Shown here: in pieces, positions 12,231 to 22,947 of the stretch
How the letters are laid out: every line of letters starts with the position of its first letter
How positions within the stretch are numbered: position 1 is the stretch's first letter
Source of the DNA: Rhizobium leguminosarum bv. trifolii WSM1325
GTDB taxonomy: Bacteria; Pseudomonadota; Alphaproteobacteria; Rhizobiales; Rhizobiaceae
Length of the DNA: 64,000 bases
Reading direction: 5' to 3'
Assembly (NCBI GenBank): GCA_000023185.1
Contig: CP001622.1
Coordinates: forward strand, 3,882,501-3,946,500
Position numbers and translations under genes: made by a program
The notes under the pieces: generated by a model
Database searches by the model: none
What the model was told of the DNA's origin: nothing
What the model saw: only the letters and a program-made list of their open reading frames with translations

Positions 12231-12659
12231 TCAGTTCACGTCCTCCGGCAAAACGGGAATGGCCGCGATCTCGATGCCTTCTTCCAAGAGCGCCTGCGCC
12301 TCGTCGACCGTCGCGTGGCCGATGATACCGCGGGCATCCGCCTCGCCGTAATGGATCTTGCGGGCTTCCTCGGGAAACTGCGTGCCGACGTCCTCGGAAT
12401 TGGCCTTGACCGCCGCAACGGCCTCCTTGAGTTTTTGCAGGGCCTCGCGGCGCATGGCATCCATCGCCAGCGTCTGCCTCTCGTCCTTCCCGCGCGCGGT
12501 CGACACCGAAGGCGCCATCAACAGCTTGGAAATGGCGGCGGAATGACAGACCGGGCAGGTCAGGAAACCGGTTTCGACCTGACGATCGAAATCGGCGCTT
12601 TCCGAAAACCAGCCTTCGAATTCATGGGCATTGTCACAGGTGAGGGAATAGCGGATCAA
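12231..12659 (-). CDS. DUF1178 family protein
   Basis: 142 aa, function unknown. The N-terminus MIRYSLTCDNAHEFEGWF and the CPVCHS motif near residue 37 define DUF1178. With the first cysteine (LTCDNAH) this could form a small metal site (inference). The start codon is TTG, overlapping the stop of the upstream amidase gene (TTGA), with GGAGG ten bases upstream. It is the last gene of a comF-grxC-amidase-DUF1178 operon. The tail carries acidic, amphipathic helices. Confidence 0.88.
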   Translation of the reverse strand: MIRYSLTCDNAHEFEGWFSESADFDRQVETGFLTCPVCHSAAISKLLMAPSVSTARGKDERQTLAMDAMRREALQKLKEAVAAVKANSEDVGTQFPEEARKIHYGEADARGIIGHATVDEAQALLEEGIEIAAIPVLPEDVN

Positions 12660-13513
12660 GCGGCGACGCCTCCGGCGATTGCCCCCGCAATCTTCTCGAC
12701 CGAGAATTCCCGACCATTCCTCAGGTTCGGGATCTTGTCATGTGCGGCCTTGACCGCGGCGGGATCAATCTCGGCGACGATAACCGCCTCGCCGGTGGCG
12801 CCGGCCGACGCCAAAACCGTGCCCCAGGGATCGATGATCATCGAATGGCCGAAGGTCTCGCGCCCGTCCTCATGCCGGCCGGCCTGCGCGGCGGCGATGA
12901 CGAAGACCCCGTTCTCGATCGCGCGTGCCCTGAGCAGGATCTCCCAATGCGCCTCGCCGGTCTGCTTGGTGAAGGCGGCAGGAACTGTCATCACCTCGGC
13001 GCCGGCCACCGCCTGGGCGCAGAAGAGCGCGGGAAACCGCACGTCGTAACAGATCGCAAAGCCCATTTCGGCAAAAGGCAGCGACAGGACGCGGGCCTCC
13101 GAGCCGGCCGTATAGGCCGCACTTTCACGCCAGCTCTCGCCATTGTCGAGGTCGACGTCGAACATGTGGATCTTGTCGTAGCGATTGAGAACCCTGCCGT
13201 CGGGACCGAACAGGAAACCGCGATTGGCGATCTTGCCATCGGCAAGGGCAATCGCCGTCGAACCGACATGCATGTGGATGCCGAGTTCTATGGCGAGCTC
13301 TGAGCCGGTCTTGACGATGATATCATGCGCTTCGTCGGCAAGCACGGCGCGTGCCGCTGTACGGTCGCGCTGCAGCATGCCGGTCATCTCGGGAGTCTGC
13401 ACATAGGTCGCGCCCTGGCCAGCGGCCTCGCGCACCAGCCGCGCCATGGCGGCGGCGTTCTTCACCGGATCGACCCCGGAGCACATCTGGACAGCGGCGG
13501 CCTTGAAGCTCAT
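12656..13513 (-). CDS. carbon-nitrogen hydrolase, Nit1/Nit2-like amidase
   Basis: 285 aa nitrilase-superfamily amidase. The catalytic triad is visible: Glu42 (QTPEMTG), Lys114 (RYDKIHMFDVDL) and Cys155 (GFAICYDVRFP). The DKIHMFDVDL signature places it with Nit1/Nit2-type amidases, which clear deaminated glutathione or keto-acid amides. Its position ten bases downstream of glutaredoxin makes the deaminated-glutathione role attractive (inference). The start is MSFKAAAVQM; upstream in-frame codons overlap grxC. It overlaps the following DUF1178 gene by four bases. Confidence 0.93.
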   Translation of the reverse strand: MSFKAAAVQMCSGVDPVKNAAAMARLVREAAGQGATYVQTPEMTGMLQRDRTAARAVLADEAHDIIVKTGSELAIELGIHMHVGSTAIALADGKIANRGFLFGPDGRVLNRYDKIHMFDVDLDNGESWRESAAYTAGSEARVLSLPFAEMGFAICYDVRFPALFCAQAVAGAEVMTVPAAFTKQTGEAHWEILLRARAIENGVFVIAAAQAGRHEDGRETFGHSMIIDPWGTVLASAGATGEAVIVAEIDPAAVKAAHDKIPNLRNGREFSVEKIAGAIAGGVAA

Positions 13514-13523
13514 CGGTTCTTCC

Positions 13524-13781
13524 TCAAGCCGCCAGCAACGGGTCGAGCTTGCCGGCCCGATCGAGCGCAAAGAGATCGTCGCAACCGCCGACATGATCGG
13601 CGCCGATGAAGATCTGCGGAAAAGTGGTACGCCCGTTCGACTTGCCGATCATCTCCTGGCGAAGATCCGGCGAAAAGGTCGCGTCGTGCTCGACATATTC
13701 GACACCCTTTTCTTCGAGAAGGGACTTGGCGCGGGTGCAATAGCCGCAGAACTGCCGTGTATAGATGGTGACGCGTACCAT
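13524..13781 (-). CDS. grxC: glutaredoxin 3
   Basis: 85 aa dithiol glutaredoxin, reducing disulfides and glutathionylated proteins with glutathione. The active site is CGYC at residues 12-15, and the TFPQIFIGADHVGGCDD segment carries the cis-proline and the GG glutathione-binding turn. Start MVRVTIYTRQ chosen because the family begins there. It lies between comF (31-bp gap) and the Nit-like amidase (10-bp gap). Confidence 0.96.
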   Translation of the reverse strand: MVRVTIYTRQFCGYCTRAKSLLEEKGVEYVEHDATFSPDLRQEMIGKSNGRTTFPQIFIGADHVGGCDDLFALDRAGKLDPLLAA

Positions 13782-13812
13782 AATCTCTCCAGACCGATGC
13801 CGGGTATTTCTG

Positions 13813-14589
13813 TCATATAGGCTCGGAGAGAGCCCTTGCAAAGGTCAAAACCGTTATGTCGGTCGCACCCGCCTTGCGCAGTGTCCGGCTTGCCGCGGCG
13901 ACCGTCGCCCCCGTTGTATAGACGTCGTCGATAAGGACGATGCGCTTGCCGAAAATGTCGTTTTCGCAACCCTTGGCGATCGCAAAAGCGCCCCTGACAT
14001 TGTCTTCGCGCGCCTTGGCGCCAAGGCCGACCTGCTGGCTGGTGCGCTTGACGCGCATAAGCGTGGCGGCAAGCAGCGGCTTGCCCGAGAGCCTTGCCAT
14101 ATGGCGGGCAAGCTCTGCTGCCTGGTTGAACTTGCGCGTCAGCATACGGCTACGGTGCAGCGGCACCGGGATCAGCGCATCGCAGCTCTCGACCGTCCCG
14201 TCGGAAGCGCGCAGCATCCAGGCGGCCATCATCGGCGCCAGATCGGTGCGATCGCGATATTTGAGCCCATGAACGAGATCGCGGACGGCACGGTCGTGGG
14301 TCGCCGCCGACCGCAGCCGGTCGAAGGGCGGCGGGTTGGCGATCGCCTCAGCACTGAGGATGCCGGCGCCGAGATCATGCAAGAAGGGAATGCCGAGCAC
14401 CTCGCAATAGGGCCGTTCGATGAAGCGGATACCGGACCAGCATTTCGCGCAGAGCCCGCGATGGCCGCCGGTCGAAATGCCGCAGACCGAGCAGGCGGGT
14501 GGATAAAAGAAATCAGCAAGCGCCGAAAACGGCCGCAAGAGATGCGTCCGCAGGAACTCTGACGGTTTTTCGATGTTGATCAGGCCCAT
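13813..14589 (-). CDS. comF: ComF family phosphoribosyltransferase-like protein
   Basis: 258 aa. Two CxxC pairs (C33/C36 and C47/C50) form the N-terminal zinc finger of ComF proteins, and the C-terminal half has a type I phosphoribosyltransferase PRPP loop (VLIDDVYTTGAT, near residue 215). ComF homologues take part in natural transformation in some bacteria; their biochemical reaction is not settled, and the rhizobial role is unknown. First gene of the minus-strand operon with grxC, the amidase and DUF1178; divergent from the methyltransferase gene. Confidence 0.93.
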   Translation of the reverse strand: MGLINIEKPSEFLRTHLLRPFSALADFFYPPACSVCGISTGGHRGLCAKCWSGIRFIERPYCEVLGIPFLHDLGAGILSAEAIANPPPFDRLRSAATHDRAVRDLVHGLKYRDRTDLAPMMAAWMLRASDGTVESCDALIPVPLHRSRMLTRKFNQAAELARHMARLSGKPLLAATLMRVKRTSQQVGLGAKAREDNVRGAFAIAKGCENDIFGKRIVLIDDVYTTGATVAAASRTLRKAGATDITVLTFARALSEPI

Positions 14590-14666
14590 GCCGCAGAGAC
14601 TAGCGTGTTCTTCGCGAAAGGAAAATCGTCTTGCCGCACAGGCGGCACGAGACTAAGGACATCGCC

Positions 14667-15551
14667 ATGGAAACGATCTTCGACAGAGCCCTGATCGCCG
14701 CACATCGCCGCCGCGCGCTTGTAAACAACGACCCGAAAGCCGCCTTCCTGCTCGACATCGCCGCTGAGGAAATGGCCGAGAGGCTTTCCGTGGTCGAGCG
14801 GACTTTCGAGACCGCCGTCGAACTGCATGGCGCGACCGGTGCTGCCGCCCGGGCCGCACTGGCGACGGGCAAGATCGGCACGATGATCCGCGTCGAAAGC
14901 GACAAGGCCTATGCCGGGCCAGGCGAAAACTTGATCGAGGCGCCGCTCGAGGACGTGCCGCTCGAACCGCAATCGGTCAATCTCATCCTTGCGCCGCTCA
15001 GCCTGCATCTGACCAACGATACGCCGGGCGTCTTCATCCAGATCCGCCGCGCCCTGAAGCCGGATGGCCTGTTTCTGGCGGCGATCCCCGGCGCCGGCAC
15101 GTTGCAGGAACTGCGCGAGGTGCTGCTGGCCGCCGAGGTCGAGATGACGGGTGGCGCAAGCCCGCGTGTCATTCCCTTCGCTGATGTGCGCGATGTCGGC
15201 AATCTCATGCAACGCGCCGGCTTCACGCTGCCGGTGATCGACGCGGAGAACTACACGGTACGTTATGATTCGCTCTTTCCGCTGATGCGGGATCTGAGAG
15301 CGATGGGCATGAGCAATCCGCTTGCAGCCCGCGGCCGCATGCCGCTGACGCGCGCTTTCTTCCTGCGCGCAGCGGAGATCTACGCCGAACGCTATGCCGA
15401 TCCCGACGGACGCATCCGCGCCACCTTCTCGATCATCTATGTCTCGGGATGGGCTGCGCACGAGAGCCAGCAAAAGCCGCTGAAGCCCGGTTCAGCCAAG
15501 GCGCGCCTCGCCGATGCGCTGAAGGTGGACGAGCACAAGCTCAGGCAGTAA
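14667..15551 (+). CDS. SAM-dependent methyltransferase, BioC/NDUFAF5-like
   Basis: 294 aa class I methyltransferase. The N-terminus METIFDRALIAAHRRRA and the segment LNLILAPLSLHLTND-like (NLILAPLSLHLTNDTPG) followed by IRRALKPDGLFLAAIPG resemble the mitochondrial complex I assembly hydroxylase/methyltransferase NDUFAF5 and its alphaproteobacterial relatives. The classical GxGxG is weak, as is usual in that group. The start is preceded by AAGGAC. It is divergent from comF. The substrate cannot be read from sequence. Confidence 0.85.
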   Translation: METIFDRALIAAHRRRALVNNDPKAAFLLDIAAEEMAERLSVVERTFETAVELHGATGAAARAALATGKIGTMIRVESDKAYAGPGENLIEAPLEDVPLEPQSVNLILAPLSLHLTNDTPGVFIQIRRALKPDGLFLAAIPGAGTLQELREVLLAAEVEMTGGASPRVIPFADVRDVGNLMQRAGFTLPVIDAENYTVRYDSLFPLMRDLRAMGMSNPLAARGRMPLTRAFFLRAAEIYAERYADPDGRIRATFSIIYVSGWAAHESQQKPLKPGSAKARLADALKVDEHKLRQ

Positions 15552-15566
15552 TGGCCGGTTGCTTCT

Positions 15567-15734
15567 TCAATTGACGGTCAGATTATTGTTGATCACGTTG
15601 AAGACGTCCTGCAGGCTGCCGCTGAAGATTCCTAGAGCGGAGACGAGTGCGCCACCAATGAGGGCGGCGACGAGGCCGTATTCGATCGCCGTCGCACCTC
15701 TGTTATCTGCAACAAATGCTTTCAAAAGACGCAT
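15567..15734 (-). CDS. Flp family type IVb pilin
   Basis: 55 aa. Short basic leader, then the prepilin motif RGATAIEYGL (cleavage after the glycine, with the conserved Glu and Tyr) and a hydrophobic helix, as in Flp/Pil subunits of tad pili. No tad/cpa assembly genes are nearby, so this is an orphan copy. The start MRLLKAF is chosen because longer frames have no ribosome site and disrupt the leader. Possibly co-transcribed with the small membrane protein upstream (72-bp gap). Confidence 0.88.
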   Translation of the reverse strand: MRLLKAFVADNRGATAIEYGLVAALIGGALVSALGIFSGSLQDVFNVINNNLTVN

Positions 15735-15806
15735 GACCCCACCCGCTGCGCGAAACCGACAACAAACGACCAATTCCACGACCATCGGGACGATGGCCGG
15801 CATTTT

Positions 15807-16124
15807 TCAGCAACCGGCGCCGACGCCGTAGCCCTGGACGACGCAGACCGAGCCGGGCGTATCCTGGAGGACGCTGCGGCGGATCGTATAACGCTTGCCG
15901 CTTTCGCTCTTCGGGATCGATCCTGTCGTGATCGTATCGAAATCCGCCGGAGCACTGGCAAAGACGCTTTTCTTCGAGGAATCCGCAAGCATTGGCGTCA
16001 GGATGAGCGTCAACGCGACCACTGCCGTGCCGAACAGAAGGGCGATATTCAGCGCACCCGTCCTGCGCGAGGCAGACGAGGCCCGTTCCTTTTCCCGGAC
16101 AGCTTTCCAGAAATCATCGTCCAT
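15807..16124 (-). CDS. small single-span membrane protein, unknown function
   Basis: 105 aa. Acidic/basic N-terminus (MDDDFWKAVREKERASS), one membrane helix at about 28-48, then an extracytoplasmic tail with SVCVVQGYGVGAGC at the C-terminus carrying two cysteines that could pair. No family recognised. It lies just upstream of the orphan Flp pilin in the same direction. Longer in-frame starts exist but lack a ribosome site; MDDDFW begins the clearly protein-like part. Confidence 0.7.
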   Translation of the reverse strand: MDDDFWKAVREKERASSASRRTGALNIALLFGTAVVALTLILTPMLADSSKKSVFASAPADFDTITTGSIPKSESGKRYTIRRSVLQDTPGSVCVVQGYGVGAGC

Positions 16125-16250
16125 GACGTCAAGCCTTTTAATACACGCACGCCAGATGCTTGATTGAGGCCGATCTTTGGCAGAAGGTGTTAAACGATCC
16201 ATTAATATCCACAGCCGAAAATGGCGTGGCACAATAATAATCAGACAATG

Positions 16251-16664
16251 CTAAAGTAAATCCTGCAACATCGGGATGAGCGGCTCGTCGGCCGGCGGCA
16301 TCGGATAATCGCGCAACGCCTGCGGGCGCACCCATTTCAGCGCCTGACCCTCGCGGCCCTGGGGAATGCCCTCATAGCGCCGGCAGATATAAAGCGGCAT
16401 CAAAAGGTGGAAGGTCTCGTAGGAGTGGCTGGCGAAGGTCAGCGGCGCCAGGCAGGCGATCTTGGTGTTGATGCCGAGTTCTTCCTCGAGCTCGCGCACC
16501 AGCGTTTCCTCCGGCGTCTCACCCGGCTCGACCTTGCCGCCGGGAAACTCCCAGAGCCCGGCGAGCGACTTTCCCTCGGGGCGCTGTGCCAACAGGATAC
16601 GCCCGTCGGCATCGATCAGCGCACAGGCGGCGACCAGCAATATCTTCCGGCCCGCCTCGCTCAT
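16251..16664 (-). CDS. mutT: (deoxy)nucleoside triphosphate pyrophosphohydrolase, MutT-like
   Basis: 137 aa Nudix hydrolase, expected to remove 8-oxo-dGTP from the nucleotide pool. The Nudix box GX5EX7REUXEEXGU is complete (from [13 protein letters not shown] to RELEEELGI), and [19 protein letters not shown] is typical of MutT. The start ATG overlaps the stop of the GNAT gene by four bases and has AGGAG upstream. Third gene of argJ-GNAT-mutT, an arrangement familiar from rhizobia. Confidence 0.93.
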   Translation of the reverse strand: MSEAGRKILLVAACALIDADGRILLAQRPEGKSLAGLWEFPGGKVEPGETPEETLVRELEEELGINTKIACLAPLTFASHSYETFHLLMPLYICRRYEGIPQGREGQALKWVRPQALRDYPMPPADEPLIPMLQDLL

Positions 16665-17440
16665 CGCGGCTCCTTTTGCCAATAGCAATAATGATAGGCG
16701 TCGCGAAAACCGAGGCGCTCATAAAGTGCGATGGCCGGGCGGTTGGACAGCTTCACCTGCAGCCAGGCCGAACGGGCGCTGCGCATGCGCGCCCAGCGTA
16801 GCGCCGAGGTCAGGATTTCGATGCCGAGCCCCTCGCGCCGCCGCGCCTCGGAGACCGAAAGCGACATGATGCCGGCGAGGTCGTTGTCCTGGACGCAGAG
16901 CACGGTCGCAAGCGGGCCGTCCGCCGCGTTCTCGATCATGAACAGGCCGGATGGCGGCTTGATCGCCGAAATGATCTCGGCAAGCGCCGGCTTCAGCCTC
17001 GGTGGCGCCTGGTCGACGGCGAGGTTGGCGTCGACGAAACGGCCGACATCATGGGTCGGCAGGTGATCGAGCGTATCCGGCAGCTCTGCCTCGGCAAGGT
17101 CGCAGGTCATCACCACCGTATCGTCGAAGCGCGTCCAGTTCTGCGCGCGCAGAAGTTCGATTAGCACCGGCGAGGCAAGCGGCGTCTGGCGGACCACGGC
17201 GGCGCGGCCATAGGCTTCAAACTTCCGGCTCGCCTTTTCCAGGCGGATTTCGACGTCGCGATGATCCGAAGGATCGAGCGGCACGATCGAGTTCAGCCGG
17301 TTGGACGGGTGACCGGCCGTCAGCCGTACCTGCCAGCTGCCATCATATTGCACGGATGCCGCCGGCCAGGCGCGGAAGCCGACGGCCTCCAGCCTGCGCA
17401 CCAGCGGCAGATTGTGTGAGGAAATGGATGCCTGCGCCAA
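16661..17440 (-). CDS. GNAT family N-acetyltransferase
   Basis: 259 aa from the start chosen. The acetyl-CoA-binding stretch ([19 protein letters not shown], about 205-225) and the C-terminal [22 protein letters not shown] motif are clear GNAT features. The substrate is unknown. The start is uncertain: TTG at 17440 lies eight bases past the argJ stop with GGAG nine bases ahead, whereas ATGs at 17467 and 17479 would overlap argJ. Coupled to mutT by ATGA. Confidence 0.88.
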   Translation of the reverse strand: MAQASISSHNLPLVRRLEAVGFRAWPAASVQYDGSWQVRLTAGHPSNRLNSIVPLDPSDHRDVEIRLEKASRKFEAYGRAAVVRQTPLASPVLIELLRAQNWTRFDDTVVMTCDLAEAELPDTLDHLPTHDVGRFVDANLAVDQAPPRLKPALAEIISAIKPPSGLFMIENAADGPLATVLCVQDNDLAGIMSLSVSEARRREGLGIEILTSALRWARMRSARSAWLQVKLSNRPAIALYERLGFRDAYHYCYWQKEPR

Positions 17441-17447
17441 TGAACGA

Positions 17448-18689
17448 TCAGCTCCGATAGTCGCCATTGATGGCAACATATTCCTTGGTGAGGTCGCAGG
17501 TCCAGACCGTTGCCGTGCCGGCGCCGAGCCCGATATCGACTTTGACGGGGATATCCTGCGCCTTCATGACGTCCGAGGCGGCCGCCTCGGAATAATCGGG
17601 ATCACGCTCGCCGTTGACGGCGACCCGGATATCGCCGAACCAGATGGCGAGCCGGTCGCGATCGGCCATCTCGCCGGATTTACCGACGGCCATGACGATA
17701 CGGCCCCAATTGGCGTCTTCGCCGGCGGCCGCGGTCTTGACCAGTGGCGAATTGGCAATCGACAGCGCGATGCGCTTGGCGGCGGCATCGCTCTCGGCAC
17801 CCGTCACGGTGATTTCGAGCATCTTGGTGGCGCCCTCGCCATCGCGCACCACCTGTAGCGACAGATCCTTCAGCACTTCGTTGAGTGCGGCCCGGAAGGC
17901 GGCAAGGCGCGGGTCGTCGGCGCGTTCGATGCGGGCCTGACCGTCCTCGGCCGCAGCACCCGTCGCAAACAGCATCAGTGTGTCCGAGGTGGAGGTGTCG
18001 CTATCGACGGTCATGGAATTGAACGTCGGGCCGACGCCGTCAGACAGAAGCGCCTGCAACGCGGCAGGCGCGATGTCGGCATCGGTGACGACGAAGGAGA
18101 GCATCGTCGCCATATCGGGCGCGATCATGCCGGCGCCCTTGGCGATACCGTTGATCGTCACGGCCACGCCGCCGATCTCGGCGCTGCGGGTCGAAACCTT
18201 CGGATAGGTGTCGGTCGTCATGATCGCCTTGGCGGCCTCGAACCAGAAATCGCCGGTCGCTTCGCCCTGCATCCCATCCAGAACGCCTGCGAATTTGGTG
18301 GCATCGAGCGGCTCGCCGATGACCCCGGTCGAGGCCAGATAGACCTCGTTTTCGGCGCAGCCGACGGCACCGGCAGCCGACTTCGCCGTCAGCGCGGTCG
18401 CCTGGCGGCCCTTCAGGCCGGTGAAGGCATTGGCATTGCCTGAGTTGACGACGACGGCGCGGGCGCTGCCATGGGAGAGATTGGCCCGGCAGAAATCCAC
18501 CGGCGCCGACGGGCACTTCGAGCGGGTAAAAACGCCCGCAACAGCCGCCGGCCTGTCGAAGACCATCAGCAGCACGTCGGTCCGGTTCTTGTACTTGATG
18601 CCTGCGGAAGCCGTCGCCATGCGCACACCGCGCAACGGTGGCATCGAGACGAAGGATTTCGGAGCGAGCGGAGAGACGGAACCGGACAT
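17448..18689 (-). CDS. argJ: bifunctional ornithine acetyltransferase / N-acetylglutamate synthase ArgJ
   Basis: 413 aa. Recycles the acetyl group from N-acetylornithine to glutamate in arginine synthesis. The autocleavage site is the [14 protein letters not shown] motif; the Thr near residue 195 is the nucleophile, giving alpha and beta chains. Length and the N-terminal [19 protein letters not shown] are typical. The start has AGGT nine bases upstream. Separated from the upstream parvulin gene by a hairpin and a palindromic repeat, and followed tightly by GNAT and mutT. Confidence 0.97.
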   Translation of the reverse strand: MSGSVSPLAPKSFVSMPPLRGVRMATASAGIKYKNRTDVLLMVFDRPAAVAGVFTRSKCPSAPVDFCRANLSHGSARAVVVNSGNANAFTGLKGRQATALTAKSAAGAVGCAENEVYLASTGVIGEPLDATKFAGVLDGMQGEATGDFWFEAAKAIMTTDTYPKVSTRSAEIGGVAVTINGIAKGAGMIAPDMATMLSFVVTDADIAPAALQALLSDGVGPTFNSMTVDSDTSTSDTLMLFATGAAAEDGQARIERADDPRLAAFRAALNEVLKDLSLQVVRDGEGATKMLEITVTGAESDAAAKRIALSIANSPLVKTAAAGEDANWGRIVMAVGKSGEMADRDRLAIWFGDIRVAVNGERDPDYSEAAASDVMKAQDIPVKVDIGLGAGTATVWTCDLTKEYVAINGDYRS

Positions 18690-18768
18690 GATGAGACCTG
18701 CCAATGAGCATTTCCAGGCGAAATGGAAACCGGTTCGCCGTCCGGAAATGCGACAACAAACGATGCCA

Positions 18769-18884
18769 GAGCATGATGCCGAAAAGTGTCAGCGGTTTTC
18801 GAACGACATCATGCTCAAATTCTTTGATTTAGATCTGGATGTCAGACTTTAGACCGATCAGGCCCCAAGATCATCCGGGATCTA
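18769..18884. repeat. two-palindrome intergenic mosaic element, copy A
   Basis: First palindrome 18769-18816 (48 bp): perfect 10-bp arms GAGCATGATG / CATCATGCTC around a nested CGAAAA...TTTTCG with core AAGTGTCAGCGG. Second palindrome 18830-18884 has imperfect arms TAGATCTGGAT / ATCCGGGATCTA with TTTAGACCGATCAGGCC inside. Same order and nearly the same sequence as copy B at 57075. It resembles the RIME elements reported in rhizobia. It lies between argJ and the parvulin gene. Confidence 0.85.
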
Positions 18885-18888
18885 ATGA

Positions 18889-18911
18889 AGGGCCCGGAAG
18901 AACCGGGCCCT
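18889..18911 (-). terminator. probable terminator of the parvulin gene
   Basis: A perfect 9-bp stem AGGGCCCGG / CCGGGCCCT with a five-base loop, 11 bp past the stop of the parvulin gene. The tract after it on the minus strand (TTCATTAG) is only weakly T-rich, so termination may be partial. Confidence 0.6.
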
Positions 18912-18921
18912 GATGCGAATT

Positions 18922-19803
18922 TTACTGCTTCGGCGCCGGGGCGACGGGCTCGCTGCCCGGCTCCGGCTGCTTGTTGGCCTGGTCGTAACCCTTGCGTAGC
19001 GTCTCGTCCGTGATCTCGATCTTGGCGGAGGCCTTTGCCTTGTTCAGAAGCTCAAGATACTTGTCGCGCATGACGAGCTGACGAACCTGATCCTGCACCT
19101 GCTCGAAAGGCGGCGGCGGAGCGTCGCGCTTATCCTCGACCTTGATGACGTGGAAGCCGAAATCGGTCTTAACCGGTGTCTTGGAATAGGTGCCCTTCTC
19201 AAGCGCGAAGGCTGCGTCTTCGAATTCCTTGACCATGCGGCCGCGCGAGAAATAGCCGAGATCGCCGCCTTCCGACTTGTTCGGATCGGTGGACTTTTCC
19301 TTGGCGAGTTCGGCAAAATCCTTGCCGGCGTCGAGCTGCTTGATGATGTCCTTGGCTTCGTCCTCGGTCTTGACGAGGATATGACGGGCGTGGACTTCTT
19401 CCTGCTTCGGCAGGGCGGCGACTTCCTTGTCGTAACGGGCCTTGACTTCGTCAGGCGTCACGATGTCGACGACATGCTTTTTGAAGTAGGCATTGTGCAA
19501 CTCGCGGTCGGTGAGGTATTGCATGCGCTTCTTGAATTCGTCGGTTTGATCGAGCTTCTCGGCCGCAGCGTCGGCGGCGAGCAGTTTCACGTCGATGGCG
19601 GCGGAAAGGGCTGCGACCTTCTTCTGGTCATCGGGAAGCTGCGCCAGCTGGGGGTCGAGATTGGCGACGGCGAGGTCGAGTTCCGACTGGTGGATTTCCA
19701 GGGTGCCGACCTTGGCGATGACGGCGTCATCGGCATAGGCCGGGGCCTGGAGCGCAACAAAAGTTGCAAACGCCAGAACGGCAAGTTTGTTGGTGCTCAA
19801 CAT
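18922..19803 (-). CDS. periplasmic peptidylprolyl isomerase, parvulin/SurA-PrsA type
   Basis: 293 aa. Signal peptide at 1-24 (hydrophobic run ending APAYA before DD), an N-terminal SurA-like helical chaperone region, and a parvulin rotamase domain at about 135-230 (HARHILVKTEDEAKDI, GGDLGYFSRGRMVKEFEDAAF, GFHVIKVED). The C-terminus is Pro/Glu/Lys-rich. It should fold outer-membrane and periplasmic proteins, which fits its divergent position to secA. No lipobox is seen. Confidence 0.95.
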   Translation of the reverse strand: MLSTNKLAVLAFATFVALQAPAYADDAVIAKVGTLEIHQSELDLAVANLDPQLAQLPDDQKKVAALSAAIDVKLLAADAAAEKLDQTDEFKKRMQYLTDRELHNAYFKKHVVDIVTPDEVKARYDKEVAALPKQEEVHARHILVKTEDEAKDIIKQLDAGKDFAELAKEKSTDPNKSEGGDLGYFSRGRMVKEFEDAAFALEKGTYSKTPVKTDFGFHVIKVEDKRDAPPPPFEQVQDQVRQLVMRDKYLELLNKAKASAKIEITDETLRKGYDQANKQPEPGSEPVAPAPKQ

Positions 19804-19906
19804 GAAATACCCTTCACAGTTACATTGCCGGTTTCAGCATCCCCTGAATCCAGCCCAAAATAGCCATCAACACCGGATTGTGGCCTTTCTGTATCCGCCA
19901 AATCCG

Positions 19907-19935
19907 TTGACATCATTCGACCCCCCTCTTATCTG
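19907..19935 (+). promoter_or_regulatory. candidate housekeeping promoter of secA
   Basis: TTGACA at 19907-19912 is followed after 16-17 bases by TTATCT/TATCTG (19929-19935), close to the rhizobial sigma-70 form CTTGAC-N17-CTATAT. It would give a leader of roughly 105 nt before the secA ATG at 20050. Prediction only. Confidence 0.5.
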
Positions 19936-20049
19936 TCACGCAACCTCGCGTCCAGAACAGTTTCCGGGCGTTTTAAGGCGCGCGCCTGATTTTCGGCTGG
20001 GCCGCGGACAAGAAACGCCGGGGATGAATATTGAGAAAGGGCCAGTCAT

Positions 20050-22767
<2,718 letters not shown>

Positions 22768-22788
22768 GGCAAGCCCGCAAAGATCCGC

Positions 22789-22820
22789 GAAAATGCCGCC
22801 TCCGGGCGGCATTTTCTTTT
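22789..22820 (+). terminator. intrinsic terminator of secA
   Basis: A 12-bp perfect stem (GAAAATGCCGCC / GGCGGCATTTTC) with TCCG loop, followed by TTTT, 22 bp past the secA stop. Confidence 0.9.
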
Positions 22821-22947
22821 CTGCGGCAACGCCGGAAATTCGGAATTCTAGCATCGGACTCAAGCTTGATCCGGAACCGTTTCTTAACCCTGTTCTGGCA
22901 AGACTTCAGGGGCGATTTGCCTGACCTCAGAGTTTTGCGTGTTCATC

